Source of the DNA: Verrucomicrobiales bacterium
GTDB lineage: Bacteria; Verrucomicrobiota; Verrucomicrobiia; Limisphaerales; UBA9464
NCBI GenBank assembly: GCA_027483345.1
Contig: JAIXUV010000137.1
Coordinates: 1 to 47,664 of the forward strand
Direction: 5' to 3'
DNA: 47,664 bases
Made by a program: the position numbers and the translations under genes. Of the stretch, positions 27,334 through 36,035 are shown piece by piece (the stretch's first letter is position 1; every line of letters begins with the position of its first letter). The notes below the pieces were generated by a model. That model ran no database searches. It worked only from the letters and a program-made list of their open reading frames with translations, and was not told where the DNA came from.

Positions 27334-28491
27334 ATGCCCGATCCGCTGCTATTCTTAAGTGCTCATCTTCCGGTAGAGCGTTCGCGACAGGCCGGCCACA
27401 AGACCGCGTGGAGAAACCTTTGCTGGTTGGCTGAACGACATCCGGTTCATCTAATCGCGTTTCGTGCCGAAGGCGACCGAGATGAATCATTAGCTCCCTT
27501 AAGGAAGGTTTGTGCTCGACTCGAGATTATCGATGTCTCGCGTATTAACCGGTTGACGGGACTCCTTGCCCGACCAAACTTGCCGTTGGTTGTTGCTGCA
27601 CGCAGCTGCCAACGCGTCAGTAGCATCGTCACGGAATGGTCTCGGAATAGCCAATACTGTCGAGTCCATTTCGAATGGTCACAGATGGTTCAGTACGCTG
27701 CCCTACTCAGCATGGATCTTGTGCGTACACTATATGTACATGATGTTTTGTCGCAATGGGCAAGCCGTAAATCAAAAGGTGTAGTAGGGTTATTTTGGCA
27801 CCTAGAAGCCTTACGAACCCGCGCTTGGGAGCATAAAGCCTATCTCAGTTGCACGCGTCTTTATGTTCCTAGCGAAAAGGATAAGAGTCTGATTGCAGTC
27901 CTCGATTCTGATCTCAATGGCCGCTGTTCTGTGTTGCCCCTGCACATCGATTTTTATCGTCCCCTTAGGCCTCGGAGTTACGATGGTCCAATTCGCATTC
28001 TCTTCTGGGGAGCGTTAGGACGACCCGAGAATGCAGAGGCAGCGCGATGGTTGTGTACTCAGGTACTTCCAAGGCTTCGAGCGTCCAAAACAAGTTTCAC
28101 AATGATAATCGCAGGATCGAATCCACCTGCAGATATATTAACACACCGTGGGTTTGATTGTGTGGTGACTGGTTTCGTTGAAGACCCAGCAGAAGAGTTT
28201 GGTCGATCACATATTGCGCTTGCGCCACTATTTCAAGGCGCGGGAGTAAAAGTAAAGGTTTTAGAGTGCCTTTCTGCTGGTCTCCCTGTGCTTACCACAG
28301 CCATTGGCTCCGAGGGAATTGAGGCGCGGGAAGATCAAGGTCTGTTGACCTTGCCAGAGAATCCAGATGCTTTTGTTTCCATGATTAATCAGCTAGCGGC
28401 TGATCGATCAAATCTTGCTCGTCTTGGTTTGTCAGCTTTGGAATGGGGTAGAGGTTACCAAAAGGATTCCCGTTCAACTCTCTTTTTCTAG
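27334..28491 (+). CDS. Glycosyltransferase family 4-like (GT-B fold)
   Basis: The 385-residue GT-B enzyme shows an N-domain start PLLFLSAHLPVERSRQAGHKTAW, a C-domain strand IRILFWGALGRPENAEAARWL, the donor-site region IALAPLFQGAGVKVKVLECLSAGLPVLTT, and IGSEGIEA. This ending is typical of Glyco_trans_1_4 proteins in capsule and O-antigen loci. It would transfer a sugar from an NDP-sugar donor at the cytoplasmic membrane. With the following GT2 gene it forms a two-gene cassette between ISL3 footprints. Donor and acceptor are unknown. AT-rich base use matches the 15-24 kb block. Confidence 0.87.
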   Translation: MPDPLLFLSAHLPVERSRQAGHKTAWRNLCWLAERHPVHLIAFRAEGDRDESLAPLRKVCARLEIIDVSRINRLTGLLARPNLPLVVAARSCQRVSSIVTEWSRNSQYCRVHFEWSQMVQYAALLSMDLVRTLYVHDVLSQWASRKSKGVVGLFWHLEALRTRAWEHKAYLSCTRLYVPSEKDKSLIAVLDSDLNGRCSVLPLHIDFYRPLRPRSYDGPIRILFWGALGRPENAEAARWLCTQVLPRLRASKTSFTMIIAGSNPPADILTHRGFDCVVTGFVEDPAEEFGRSHIALAPLFQGAGVKVKVLECLSAGLPVLTTAIGSEGIEAREDQGLLTLPENPDAFVSMINQLAADRSNLARLGLSALEWGRGYQKDSRSTLFF

Positions 28492-28671
28492 CATTGTGGA
28501 TATCATATGCTATATATATGCGCAAAAGCAAAACCAGAGTTTGCAGAAATAGTGGAACCCGAAGCGTAGGACGTGGCTGGGAACGAGTGCGATATCTATA
28601 AGCACTTCCAATACGTAAAGATTCGCTTCCAACCTGTCAAAAATGTAGTCGATATTGCGACCCGCTGCAAA

Positions 28672-29631
28672 ATGTCTTCTTCAAAAATTGGTTCCGCGCT
28701 TACCATTAATCCACTGCCAAATCAAGGAATGAATCTACTCCAGTTTGAAGTAATCCTTTCTGTAATCATTGTAACTTATAGATCCCGTGGGGAGATCGAG
28801 GCCTGTTTAGATTCAGTGCCTCGTAACCTCCTAGGACGGTCCGTCGAAGTGATAGTGGTTGAGAATGCATCCGGTGATTCAATTGGCGAACTGATCCGAA
28901 GCCGGTTTCCGTGGGTTAAATTCGTTGAATCTTCTAGCAATATCGGCTTTAGTAAGGCAAACAATATGGCTTATGAGATTTCTCGGGGGGAATACTTGCT
29001 TTTTCTCAATCCTGACACAATTTCAAACGCTGAGGCCTATATTCATTGCTTAGAGCGGCTAAGGGTCGAACCGGCTATTGGAATTATCTCCCCAAAATTA
29101 GTTCTCCTAGATGGCGCCATGGATCTTGCTTGCCGCCGCTCAATTCCAACCATTTGGGATGGTTTCTGCCGAGCTTCCGGTCTTTCTGCGATGTTTCCTA
29201 GCGTAAGGCTATTCTCTAAATACAATCTCACTTATCTGCCGGAGAACGATACCTACGACGTTGGCTCTGTAAACGGGGCATTTATGTTGTCGCCACGTCG
29301 AGCACTCCTAAGGGTAGGCGCCTTTGATGAGCAGTTCTTCATGTATGGGGATGACCTAGATTTGAACTATCGATTTCGAAAAGCCGGTTATCGTGTTGTT
29401 TATGATGGGCGAGTCTCATTGGTTCACATCAAGGGTGCTAGCTCCTCGAAAGTATCGGAAAGGATGTCTGCCGAAGTATTCAACGCAACACGACAATTTT
29501 ACTTAAAGCATTTCAACCCGCATGATTCGCATCTTGTTCGACTAAAATATTGGTTCTTGTTCTCTGCGTGGAAACACCTTGCTGCATTGAAGGCTCGGCT
29601 GAAAGGTTATCGACGTGCACAGCCGCTTTGA
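28672..29631 (+). CDS. Glycosyltransferase family 2 (rhamnosyltransferase WbbL-like)
   Basis: The GT2 core starts at VILSVIIVTYRSRGEIEACL, followed by VEVIVVENASGDS, NIGFSKANNMAYEISRGEYLLFLNPDT (the DxD-like site), SVNGAFMLSPRRALLRVGAFDEQFFMYGDDLDLNYRFRKAG and LVHIKGAS. The order of these blocks is that of WbbL-type rhamnosyltransferases, which suits the dTDP-rhamnose genes in this locus. The tracked ORF opens at a GTG (28573), but the first 33 codons do not look like the family. ATG at 28672 or 28729 is more likely; 28672 is chosen with low certainty. Cytoplasmic, acting on the lipid-linked intermediate. Confidence 0.83.
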   Translation: MSSSKIGSALTINPLPNQGMNLLQFEVILSVIIVTYRSRGEIEACLDSVPRNLLGRSVEVIVVENASGDSIGELIRSRFPWVKFVESSSNIGFSKANNMAYEISRGEYLLFLNPDTISNAEAYIHCLERLRVEPAIGIISPKLVLLDGAMDLACRRSIPTIWDGFCRASGLSAMFPSVRLFSKYNLTYLPENDTYDVGSVNGAFMLSPRRALLRVGAFDEQFFMYGDDLDLNYRFRKAGYRVVYDGRVSLVHIKGASSSKVSERMSAEVFNATRQFYLKHFNPHDSHLVRLKYWFLFSAWKHLAALKARLKGYRRAQPL

Positions 29632-29799
29632 TGAATTGGGCTTGTCTGTACGTGGATAGCATCTACTCTTGCTAAATGTGATATAGGGTTCAAAAGGTAT
29701 GCTCGATCAAGTCGAGAATACTACTTAAAAGTGAAACAAAAGGCCGCCGACGATCTTCTTGAGTCAGAAATTGGGAAATTGAAGTCTTTCTTCGAAGGA

Positions 29800-29935
29800 G
29801 TATTGGGAGGTGGTCATGTACTCGGCTGAGCGGTACTCAAGGGCCAAGCGCTTTACGGCGGATGACAGGCCGTCAAACCATTTCATGAAGGTCGTGGTGA
29901 GGCCTTTGGTGTAACGAGCAAATGTTAGCCGAAAG
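29800..29935 (-). pseudogene. ISL3 transposase C-terminal remnant
   Basis: Within the minus ORF 29764-30090, the stretch TKGLTTTFMKWFDGLSSAVKR followed by YRSAEYMT corresponds to TQGLTTAFMEGLNSLYSAVKR...YRTVEYM-type sequence at the end of the ISL3 transposase. Only about 40 residues are recognisable, and the flanking residues do not align. The catalytic Glu (FMEG) has become Lys (FMKW), confirming decay. Confidence 0.75.
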
Positions 29936-30594
29936 AATTTGAATTCTGGCCCACCGGGCGGAAGGCTTCCAGAGTGGGCGCGTGGATAAATTCCTCCTAA
30001 GAACCCATCGATGATTTTAAAGTCACTATGTTGAATAGTCCGTTGGTGCCAAAAACGTGGTAAGGCTAAACAAACTTGCAGAGTTTGCAATGGTTAATCT
30101 TTATTGGTGTAGCCTGCCGCGGTTGAACTCTCTATAGAACCTGAAGAAAAATCAGAGTGCCCTCTATATAAAGAGGAGAATGCTTAAATGGTTTAATTGT
30201 ATAGTGCCTTCCAAGAGTCTTCCTGGGTAAATGCGATGTCAGCTTTAGGCTTGGCTCTTTCTGTTAAAGTGCTGCTTTATCGCTTTAGCGGAAACGTCGG
30301 CGTAGCTGGTTAACTGAAAGTGCAGCCGTGATGGAAATGGAGCACTTGTTGATTTAAAAGGCTATGCGCCTATATGGGATAGCGGTGATGAGGTTTATTC
30401 ATTCTAGAGGGGTTGACTATTCTATAGAGTTGAGACTGGCGGCTGTTTGAGAGTATAGTCGCTAGGTTTGATGCAATTTGATTGGGCTGCTTTAATAGTA
30501 GCTTCTTGCTGCAAAAAAGTAATTGCTAGGAATGACTCAGTCACTTGGTATGTTCCGATGTCAGGTTCCACTGTGGCTATAAACCATAGGTCCC
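29936..30594. other. Non-coding gap, probably decayed DNA
   Basis: About 660 bases with no credible ORF on either strand. Its left end joins the ISL3 remnant and may contain more of it that is too decayed to recognise. Base composition shifts abruptly from AT-rich to GC-rich at its right end, where the O-antigen ligase-like gene begins. No tRNA or clear repeat was seen. Confidence 0.5.
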
Positions 30595-32070
30595 ATGCAT
30601 TCTATGCAGCCTACTCCGAAATCCTATCGTTTCGCAGACTCCGCGAGCGGCACTACTATGTTGTTCGCAGCCGTCTTCGCGCCGTGGGCGTTTGGGGCGA
30701 CCCAGGAATGGTCGATTCGGACCCTGAATGCGGTGGGCTACCTGATGGGGGGCTTGTTGGCGTTCAAGTGGCTGGTCCGTTGGAAGGTCGATTTCGAACC
30801 TAGCCGTTGGAACGATGGGCGTGGCCGGAAATGGCCGGTCCGGGCCTTGGCAGCCGTGACCGTGCTGATCTTGGTCTATGTCTTGGTGTCCGCCCTGAAT
30901 GCCCGCGCCAGAATCGACTACACTTTTCTGCCCGGACAGGCTGTGGCCACCGGGATCGACATCGAGTATTCCGAGTCGGTGGCATGGCTTCCATCGAGCT
31001 ATGATGGACCGGCGACCCTTTGGGCCTTCTGGAAGTATCTGGCGATGGCGTGCGCCTTCTGGTCGGCAAGGGATTGGATCTTGGGGATGAGCCGACGGGA
31101 GCGTCGGATGTCGCAGGTGGAACGGGTCCAAAGTGCGATTCCTTCGGATCGACTTTCGCGTCTGCTCTGGACCCTCCTCCTGAGTGCTGCGGCCCTGTCC
31201 TTGGTGGGGATTCTTCAGCGTCTCGACGGCACGAAGAAGCTGCTCTGGGTTCTGAAGCACCAGAACCCGACTGAGGTCACTTTCGGGCCCTTTGCCTATC
31301 GTGGAACGGCCTCGGACTATCTGAACCTCATGTGGCCCATCGGCGTCGCCTTTTGGTGGTCGTTGAGGCGGCGGTTCCTTTGGGTCCAAGGGGCATCCGC
31401 CCGCGCCGGGAGCAGTCCCCATGTGGTGGTCCTGCCGTTGGTTGCGGTCATCCTCATCGGGCCATTCATGACTTCCAGCCGGGGTGGGATCCTGATCGAA
31501 GCCGCACTGCTTGCGGTTTGCGGATTGGTCCTGTGGATTTCGGGGCGACTGAAGCGCGGGGCCAAGATCGGCTTGGCTGCCGTGGCGGTCCTGTTGGTCG
31601 CCGTAGGATGGGGTCTGGGTGGCGCCCAGATGGCCAAGCGTTTCGAGACCTTGGGAACGGACAAGATGAGCGGGCGTGAGTACATCTACGCGAACGGGAA
31701 GAGGATGGCCTCGGAGTTCACTCCCTTTGGAAGTGGGGCGGAGACGTTTCCGAAGATCTACCTTCTATACCGAACCGGCTCCGGTCAGGCCTGGGAGGCC
31801 TATGCCCATGACGACTACCTGGAGGCCCGCATCACCTTTGGCTGGGTGGGCATGGCGTTGATCCTGGCAGCACTGATGTTGGTGCCGATCTCCGGCCTGC
31901 TCTCCGCAGGCATCCCCACTGGGCGGACGTTCCATCTGCTTTGGGTTGCGGCCTTGGGCGGCCTGCTGGTGCACGCGAAGTTCGATCCGCCATTTCAGAT
32001 CTACTCTATCCATTTCACCTTCCTCGTCCTCTGTGCGGCCCTTTCCTGCTTTACGCCGGCAAAGGACTAG
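30595..32070 (+). CDS. O-antigen ligase/polymerase superfamily membrane protein (WaaL/Wzy_C-like)
   Basis: A 491-residue GC-rich gene for a polytopic membrane protein. Hydrophobic segments occur from about residue 22 onward. A large periplasmic-type loop carries RFETLGTDKMSGREYIYANG and GSGAETFPKIYLLYR, and the TM-flanking motif MTSSRGG (about residue 294) with a later HDDYLEARITFGWVG is typical of the O-antigen ligase (PF04932) family. Such proteins transfer undecaprenyl-linked glycans to an acceptor or polymerise them. In Verrucomicrobia relatives often lie near EpsI/exosortase genes, as here in the wider locus. It stands 51 bases before the epimerase gene, with the same GC-rich composition, unlike the preceding cassettes. 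The exact reaction is uncertain. Confidence 0.82.
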   Translation: MHSMQPTPKSYRFADSASGTTMLFAAVFAPWAFGATQEWSIRTLNAVGYLMGGLLAFKWLVRWKVDFEPSRWNDGRGRKWPVRALAAVTVLILVYVLVSALNARARIDYTFLPGQAVATGIDIEYSESVAWLPSSYDGPATLWAFWKYLAMACAFWSARDWILGMSRRERRMSQVERVQSAIPSDRLSRLLWTLLLSAAALSLVGILQRLDGTKKLLWVLKHQNPTEVTFGPFAYRGTASDYLNLMWPIGVAFWWSLRRRFLWVQGASARAGSSPHVVVLPLVAVILIGPFMTSSRGGILIEAALLAVCGLVLWISGRLKRGAKIGLAAVAVLLVAVGWGLGGAQMAKRFETLGTDKMSGREYIYANGKRMASEFTPFGSGAETFPKIYLLYRTGSGQAWEAYAHDDYLEARITFGWVGMALILAALMLVPISGLLSAGIPTGRTFHLLWVAALGGLLVHAKFDPPFQIYSIHFTFLVLCAALSCFTPAKD

Positions 32071-32121
32071 GAGGCCCTTTCGATCCTCAAGCTTCTGAAA
32101 ATCGATCGTATTGAAAAGCGG

Positions 32122-33174
32122 TTGAGAACACTCTTGGTCACGGGTTCCTCCGGCCTGATCGGCTCGGAGGTGGTGGCGGGCTTCTCGGCCGACGGCTGGG
32201 CGGTCCATGGCGTGGACAACAACATGCGCGCGGACTTCTTCGGTCCGCAGGGGGACACTCGATGGAATCTCGAACGGCTGAAGGAAACCCATCCGGCGTT
32301 CCAGCATCATGAGGTGGACATCCGCAACCGCGCGGCGGTAGTGGAACTGCTGAAGACGGTGAAGCCCGATGCGGTGGTGCACGCGGCGGCGCAACCGAGC
32401 CACGACCTGGCGGCGAGCCGGCCGTTCGACGACTTCGACGTCAACGCTGTGGGTACGTTGAACCTGTTGGAGGCTACGCGCTTGGCGTGTGCGGAGTCCC
32501 CGTTCGTGCACATGAGCACGAACAAGGTCTATGGCGATGCTCCGAACGAGATCTCCCTGAAGGAACTGGAGACGCGCTGGGACTACGCGGATGCGGCCTA
32601 CGACGACGGTATCCGGGAGACCTTCCGGATCGACCAGAGCAAGCATTCGCTGTTCGGGGCATCCAAGGTGGCGGCGGACGTCATGGTGCAGGAGTACGGC
32701 CGCTACTTCGGGATGGGCACGTGCTGTCTGCGGGGCGGGTGCCTGACCGGTCCGAACCACAGCGGCGTCGAGCTGCACGGCTTCCTGAGCTACCTGATCA
32801 AGTGCAACCTGGAAGGCCGCACCTATCGGGTGTTCGGGTACAAGGGCAAGCAGGTGCGGGACAACATCCACAGCTACGACGTGGTGGCCTTCATGAAGCG
32901 GTTCATCGACGCGCCGCGTAAGGGAGAGGTGTACAACCTGGGTGGCGGGCGTGCGAACTCGGTGTCGATCCTGGAGGCATTCCGGCTGATCTCGGAGATC
33001 TCCGGCAAGGAGATGAAGCACGAGTACGTGGACCAGAACCGTCAGGGTGACCACATCTGCTACATCTCGAACCTGGACAAGCTGAAAGCCCACTACCCGG
33101 GCTGGGACATCACCAAGAGTCTGCGCCAGACCTTCGTGGAGATCCACGAGGCTTGGTGCAAGAGGAAGGCGTAG
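32122..33174 (+). CDS. CDP-paratose/tyvelose 2-epimerase-like SDR
   Basis: An extended SDR of 350 residues starting at a TTG directly before [37 protein letters not shown] is characteristic of the CDP-tyvelose/paratose 2-epimerase (RfbE) branch, as are [11 protein letters not shown] and [11 protein letters not shown]. The position of the usual catalytic Tyr is Phe ([11 protein letters not shown]), while the Lys is kept. I recall the same substitution in many relatives, so this may be a subfamily with a different chemistry. GC-rich like the ligase-like gene before it, and probably co-transcribed. No CDP-glucose pathway genes are present here, so the actual nucleotide sugar is unknown. Confidence 0.78.
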   Translation: MRTLLVTGSSGLIGSEVVAGFSADGWAVHGVDNNMRADFFGPQGDTRWNLERLKETHPAFQHHEVDIRNRAAVVELLKTVKPDAVVHAAAQPSHDLAASRPFDDFDVNAVGTLNLLEATRLACAESPFVHMSTNKVYGDAPNEISLKELETRWDYADAAYDDGIRETFRIDQSKHSLFGASKVAADVMVQEYGRYFGMGTCCLRGGCLTGPNHSGVELHGFLSYLIKCNLEGRTYRVFGYKGKQVRDNIHSYDVVAFMKRFIDAPRKGEVYNLGGGRANSVSILEAFRLISEISGKEMKHEYVDQNRQGDHICYISNLDKLKAHYPGWDITKSLRQTFVEIHEAWCKRKA

Positions 33175-33193
33175 GGAGCGGAGAGCGGTGTTG

Positions 33194-33359
33194 GGCGCCG
33201 GGCGTCGGGCGTCAGGCGTTGGGAGCAACGGACTATGGACTACAATCATCCCACTTCGTGTCCTCCGTGTCTCCGTGGCCAATCTTCACCTCATTTGGGA
33301 GAGCGGATGCCGGAGAGGTGTCCCCGGCGCCTGAAGCCTGTAGCCCGACGCCCGAAACC
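33194..33359. repeat. Inverted pair of 7-bp repeat arrays
   Basis: Reverse-orientation units GGCGCCG, GGCGTCG, GGCGTCA and GGCGTTG (33194-33221) face degenerate forward units CGGCGCC, TGAAGCC, TGTAGCC, CGACGCC and CGAAACC (33325-33359). GCCCGACGCCCG in the right arm is the exact complement of a stretch in the left arm. The pair fills the gap between the epimerase and the broken NRS/ER copy, mirroring the arrangement at 5530-5634. Confidence 0.8.
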
Positions 33360-33368
33360 TGAATTGAA

Positions 33369-33709
33369 ATGATCCTATTGCTCGGTGGCACCGGATATGT
33401 CGGTGAAGCGTTCCAGTGCGAGTTGGCGGGCCGTGGTCTTGCGTTCCGCTACCTCACGCGGGCAGCGGCGGATTACGGGCGGTTCAGCGTGCATCTTGGA
33501 CTGTTGCGGGAGTCGAGTCCGACGTTCGTGATCAACTGCGCCGGCTTCACGGGCAAGCCCAACGTGGACGCCTGCGAATCGGCGAAGGCGGACACCTTGG
33601 TCGGCAACATCCTGTTGCCGCAGACGATCGCCCACGCCTTCGCCGCTGTGGGGACATGTCTCGTCGGGGCTGAATCTGCTAGGGTGCAAAGATCCTGGAG
33701 GACGACGCC
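33369..33709 (+). pseudogene. Truncated, frameshifted second copy of the NRS/ER-like epimerase/reductase
   Basis: The first 94 codons read MILLLGGTGYVGEAF ... [19 protein letters not shown] ... LLPQTIAHAFAAVG and are clearly homologous to the intact gene at 13163, but GC-rich. After that the frame is lost: a deletion of about ten bases shifts to a frame reading GHVSSG, and a second lesion shifts again to GAKILEDD. The Cys-Ile-Tyr segment between them is garbled, and homology stops near 33709, where an ISL3 remnant begins. The catalytic Tyr/Lys and the whole C-terminal half are gone. The tracked 220-residue ORF is therefore not a real protein. The intact AT-richer copy presumably replaced it. 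Confidence 0.87.
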
Positions 33710-33714
33710 TCATT

Positions 33715-33857
33715 GCACCTCGTTGCACCTCGTGGTAGCGGCAAACCACCCTCGTTCGAGCACGCGCACTCTCCTCTGGGCAAAGTTCGGCTTCTTCCAT
33801 CTGCCACCTTGGCTTCCCACTGAAATCGTCGAGAAGCCCCTTTGCAAATCTCGGCAA
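33715..33857 (-). pseudogene. ISL3 transposase N-terminal remnant
   Basis: On the minus strand, EEAELCPEESARARTRVVC followed by RYHEV aligns with EEMAALWPEESARAGTTMTC and HDHV of the ISL3 transposase at 25793. The DNA shows the same GAGGAGAG core. Only this part of the N-terminus survives. It abuts the broken NRS/ER gene and so is a likely cause of its truncation. Confidence 0.75.
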
Positions 33858-33859
33858 GG

Positions 33860-34256
33860 TGTGCCTTGGACATACGAGCAGGGGCAGTGCGACACTCTTG
33901 CAATATTGGGAAACGCCAACACATGTCGAGACGGCACGATCCCAAAAAATCCGTTTACGAAGTACAAGTGTATTGGAGTCTCTATTTTTGACGCTTCGCT
34001 TGCTACAATCCTTGCGTTATTGACTGCTTGAGCTTGATCCTCAAAGCCTATAATCGCATGTCTGGTTTGCGCAGCGGTGGCCGAACTCGGAATCTCTTTG
34101 GTTGCTAGTCACCTTATCTGGCGATCATCATATCGCTGCCACTCCGATCTCACACGTGACGCGGTTTAACTAAACTGTCCGCTGCAACTAACGGCGGCGG
34201 ACCGTTACGGTTGAAATCCAGGCTTCTCGGCGCCGCTGTCGCTGAGCTTCCGACCT
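33860..34256. other. Gap with no recognisable gene
   Basis: About 400 bases before the acyltransferase. The tail of the 33369 ORF crosses the first part but has no family resemblance. The 11-mer AACTAAACTGT at 34168-34178 also occurs in the right terminal repeat of the IS630 element at 37 kb (complementary strand), so an old IS end may lie here. Base composition turns AT-rich at the acyltransferase. Confidence 0.4.
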
Positions 34257-35351
34257 ATGAACAACTTTAAACACGTTGATGCTTTACGCGGAATTGCTGT
34301 GCTTCTTGTCGTTTTGGTGCATTTTGGTCAGCTAGTGCCACCGGGGCAGATATTTGGATTCTTATCTAAGTTTGGCCAATATGGTGTTCAATTATTTTTT
34401 GTTATGTCAGCATTTACCTTGTGTCACTCGATGAAAAAGGTAAGAGAATTGAATTCTCGGAGCTATTCAAAATTTCTGATTCGGCGATTCTTTCGGATTG
34501 CTCCACTATACTATTTGGCGATCCCGCTATACTTTCTGTTTTCCTATATTTGCTTAAAATATCTAAGGCAGACTCCCTACACGTCAACAAATGATTACAC
34601 AATAAAGGCCGTTTTGTCAAATGTGCTTTTTGTTCATGGATTATATCAGCCTGGAAACAATACAATTGTTCCCGGTGGCTGGTTAATCGGTGCGGAGTTT
34701 CTCTTTTATGCAACTTTTCCATTTGTATATGTTTGGGCGCTAAGGCGTCGCATTATCATAGGCTTCGCTATATCTATTGCATTTGTTGCTACGATTATAC
34801 TTGTTCTGCTTCAAGGGAAAATCGCACGAATGGGTGAAATTGAAAATAATGGATTTGTATATTTCTCGGTTTTTAATCAGTATCCCTGCTTTGCGATAGG
34901 GATGTTATATTATTTCTATTCAAAGAATAATAGATTTAGATTAGGAATAGCAATGCTGGCCCCGCTAGGTGTGATATGTATCGTTCTATTGCACGATAGG
35001 CCATGGGGACTTTTTCTCACTCCGTTGTTCGCTGGAATATCCTCTGTTGGAATGGCGCAATATTTTGAATATCGCACCAGTCCCGACTTCCTTTCGAAGG
35101 TTGGTCGGCTTTCGTTCTCCATCTATATTCTTCACTTTATTCCTGTTTGGTTTTTTGGCAAAGTCTATCAATCATTTTTCCCATTCCATCTTAAAGGGGA
35201 GTTGGTTTCATTGATCATCTATATCTTCATTGTTGGAATTACATATGCAATCTCTTTGGTCTCAAATATGTATATTGAATTACCTTTCATTTCTCTTGGG
35301 CAAAAGTTGTCTAATAATATGAAAGAGATTGAGGCTCATCGGACTGAATAG
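34257..35351 (+). CDS. Acyltransferase family 3 membrane protein (O-acetylase)
   Basis: A 364-residue polytopic protein of the Acyltransferase_3 family. It opens with HVDALRGIAVLLVVLVHFGQ, where the His/Asp-Arg-Gly signature and the catalytic His in membrane helix 1 are visible. FVMSAFTLCHSM, then FLIRRFFRIAPLYYLAIPLYF carry the conserved Arg motif, and about ten hydrophobic segments follow. Such proteins acetylate sugars of O-antigens or exopolysaccharides at the inner membrane. The gene is strongly AT-rich and alone between two ISL3 remnants, so it is a likely foreign single-gene cassette. The acceptor sugar is unknown. Confidence 0.9.
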   Translation: MNNFKHVDALRGIAVLLVVLVHFGQLVPPGQIFGFLSKFGQYGVQLFFVMSAFTLCHSMKKVRELNSRSYSKFLIRRFFRIAPLYYLAIPLYFLFSYICLKYLRQTPYTSTNDYTIKAVLSNVLFVHGLYQPGNNTIVPGGWLIGAEFLFYATFPFVYVWALRRRIIIGFAISIAFVATIILVLLQGKIARMGEIENNGFVYFSVFNQYPCFAIGMLYYFYSKNNRFRLGIAMLAPLGVICIVLLHDRPWGLFLTPLFAGISSVGMAQYFEYRTSPDFLSKVGRLSFSIYILHFIPVWFFGKVYQSFFPFHLKGELVSLIIYIFIVGITYAISLVSNMYIELPFISLGQKLSNNMKEIEAHRTE

Positions 35352-35564
35352 CAAATTGTTATAACCTCCCGCGCCAACTACTGCTAATAGTTCGCTCGAG
35401 ACATATCCGTATTCAATTCGATTGCGGCCAGCACAAGGACACGCCTGGGTGTATTTGCACTGCGGAGCAGAGGTGCGCTTTCGTGTAGTCGTTGCAACAT
35501 ATGGCGCAGAATCGAGCCCGCTCTGTCAACAATGATCAAAAAGTGCTTTGTTATCTTCAGTGGT

Positions 35565-35990
35565 CTAAGTTTTGGGTGGGGAGGGTTTGCTTGCAACAAT
35601 GTAGAGCACGGCGGTCATGAATTCAACGGTGCTATAGCTGCGAATTCGACGTTTCACAGTTGAGAATATACTTTTCGCCCATTTCATTGAAGCCTTAGCG
35701 GGCCTTTGCTTTCGGCAACACGACGATCTTTGCCCACATCGCAGCGAACTAACCGCACCAGTGCCTGAACTGAAATGTTGTTTTCGAGGCATCCTTCCAT
35801 TTGTAGGTGCCGTTCGGCACCAGCCATATCTCGTACGCTGATGTAGATAATGGGAGGTCAAGAGGACGTGGACCTTCTGTGGTTGCTTTCTTAGGGTGAT
35901 TTAAGATCCGCGAGCTTGGTGGGTGGAAGCGAGCCGGGCCTTTGGTAGCGACGGTGAATCTTGCCGATATACTTGCGTTGGTTAGCACTG
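35565..35990 (-). pseudogene. ISL3 transposase remnant (C-terminal end clear, remainder doubtful)
   Basis: The minus reading KASMKWAKSIFSTVKRRIRSYSTVEFMTAVLYIVASK parallels the ISL3 C-terminus (TAFMEGLNSLYSAVKRR, YRTVEYMIAMLHLAAGK). This part, about 35565-35690, is convincing. Further upstream on the minus strand there are scattered hints (HPKKATTE versus HPKSTTQ), so the remnant may extend to about 35990 with internal deletions. It lies just before the IS630 element. Confidence 0.65.
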
Positions 35991-36035
35991 GTTTCTTGGT
36001 TCATCGCGGAGCTTCCTCGACTCTAAGGTGCTTTA

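Noticed and set aside
31765-33282. 505-codon minus ORF over the ligase-like and epimerase genes
   Set aside because: Crosses two genes with strong family motifs; its translation has no recognisable domain.
33369-34031. 220-residue ORF as an intact SDR protein
   Set aside because: Only the first 94 residues match the family; the rest is out of frame or IS sequence.
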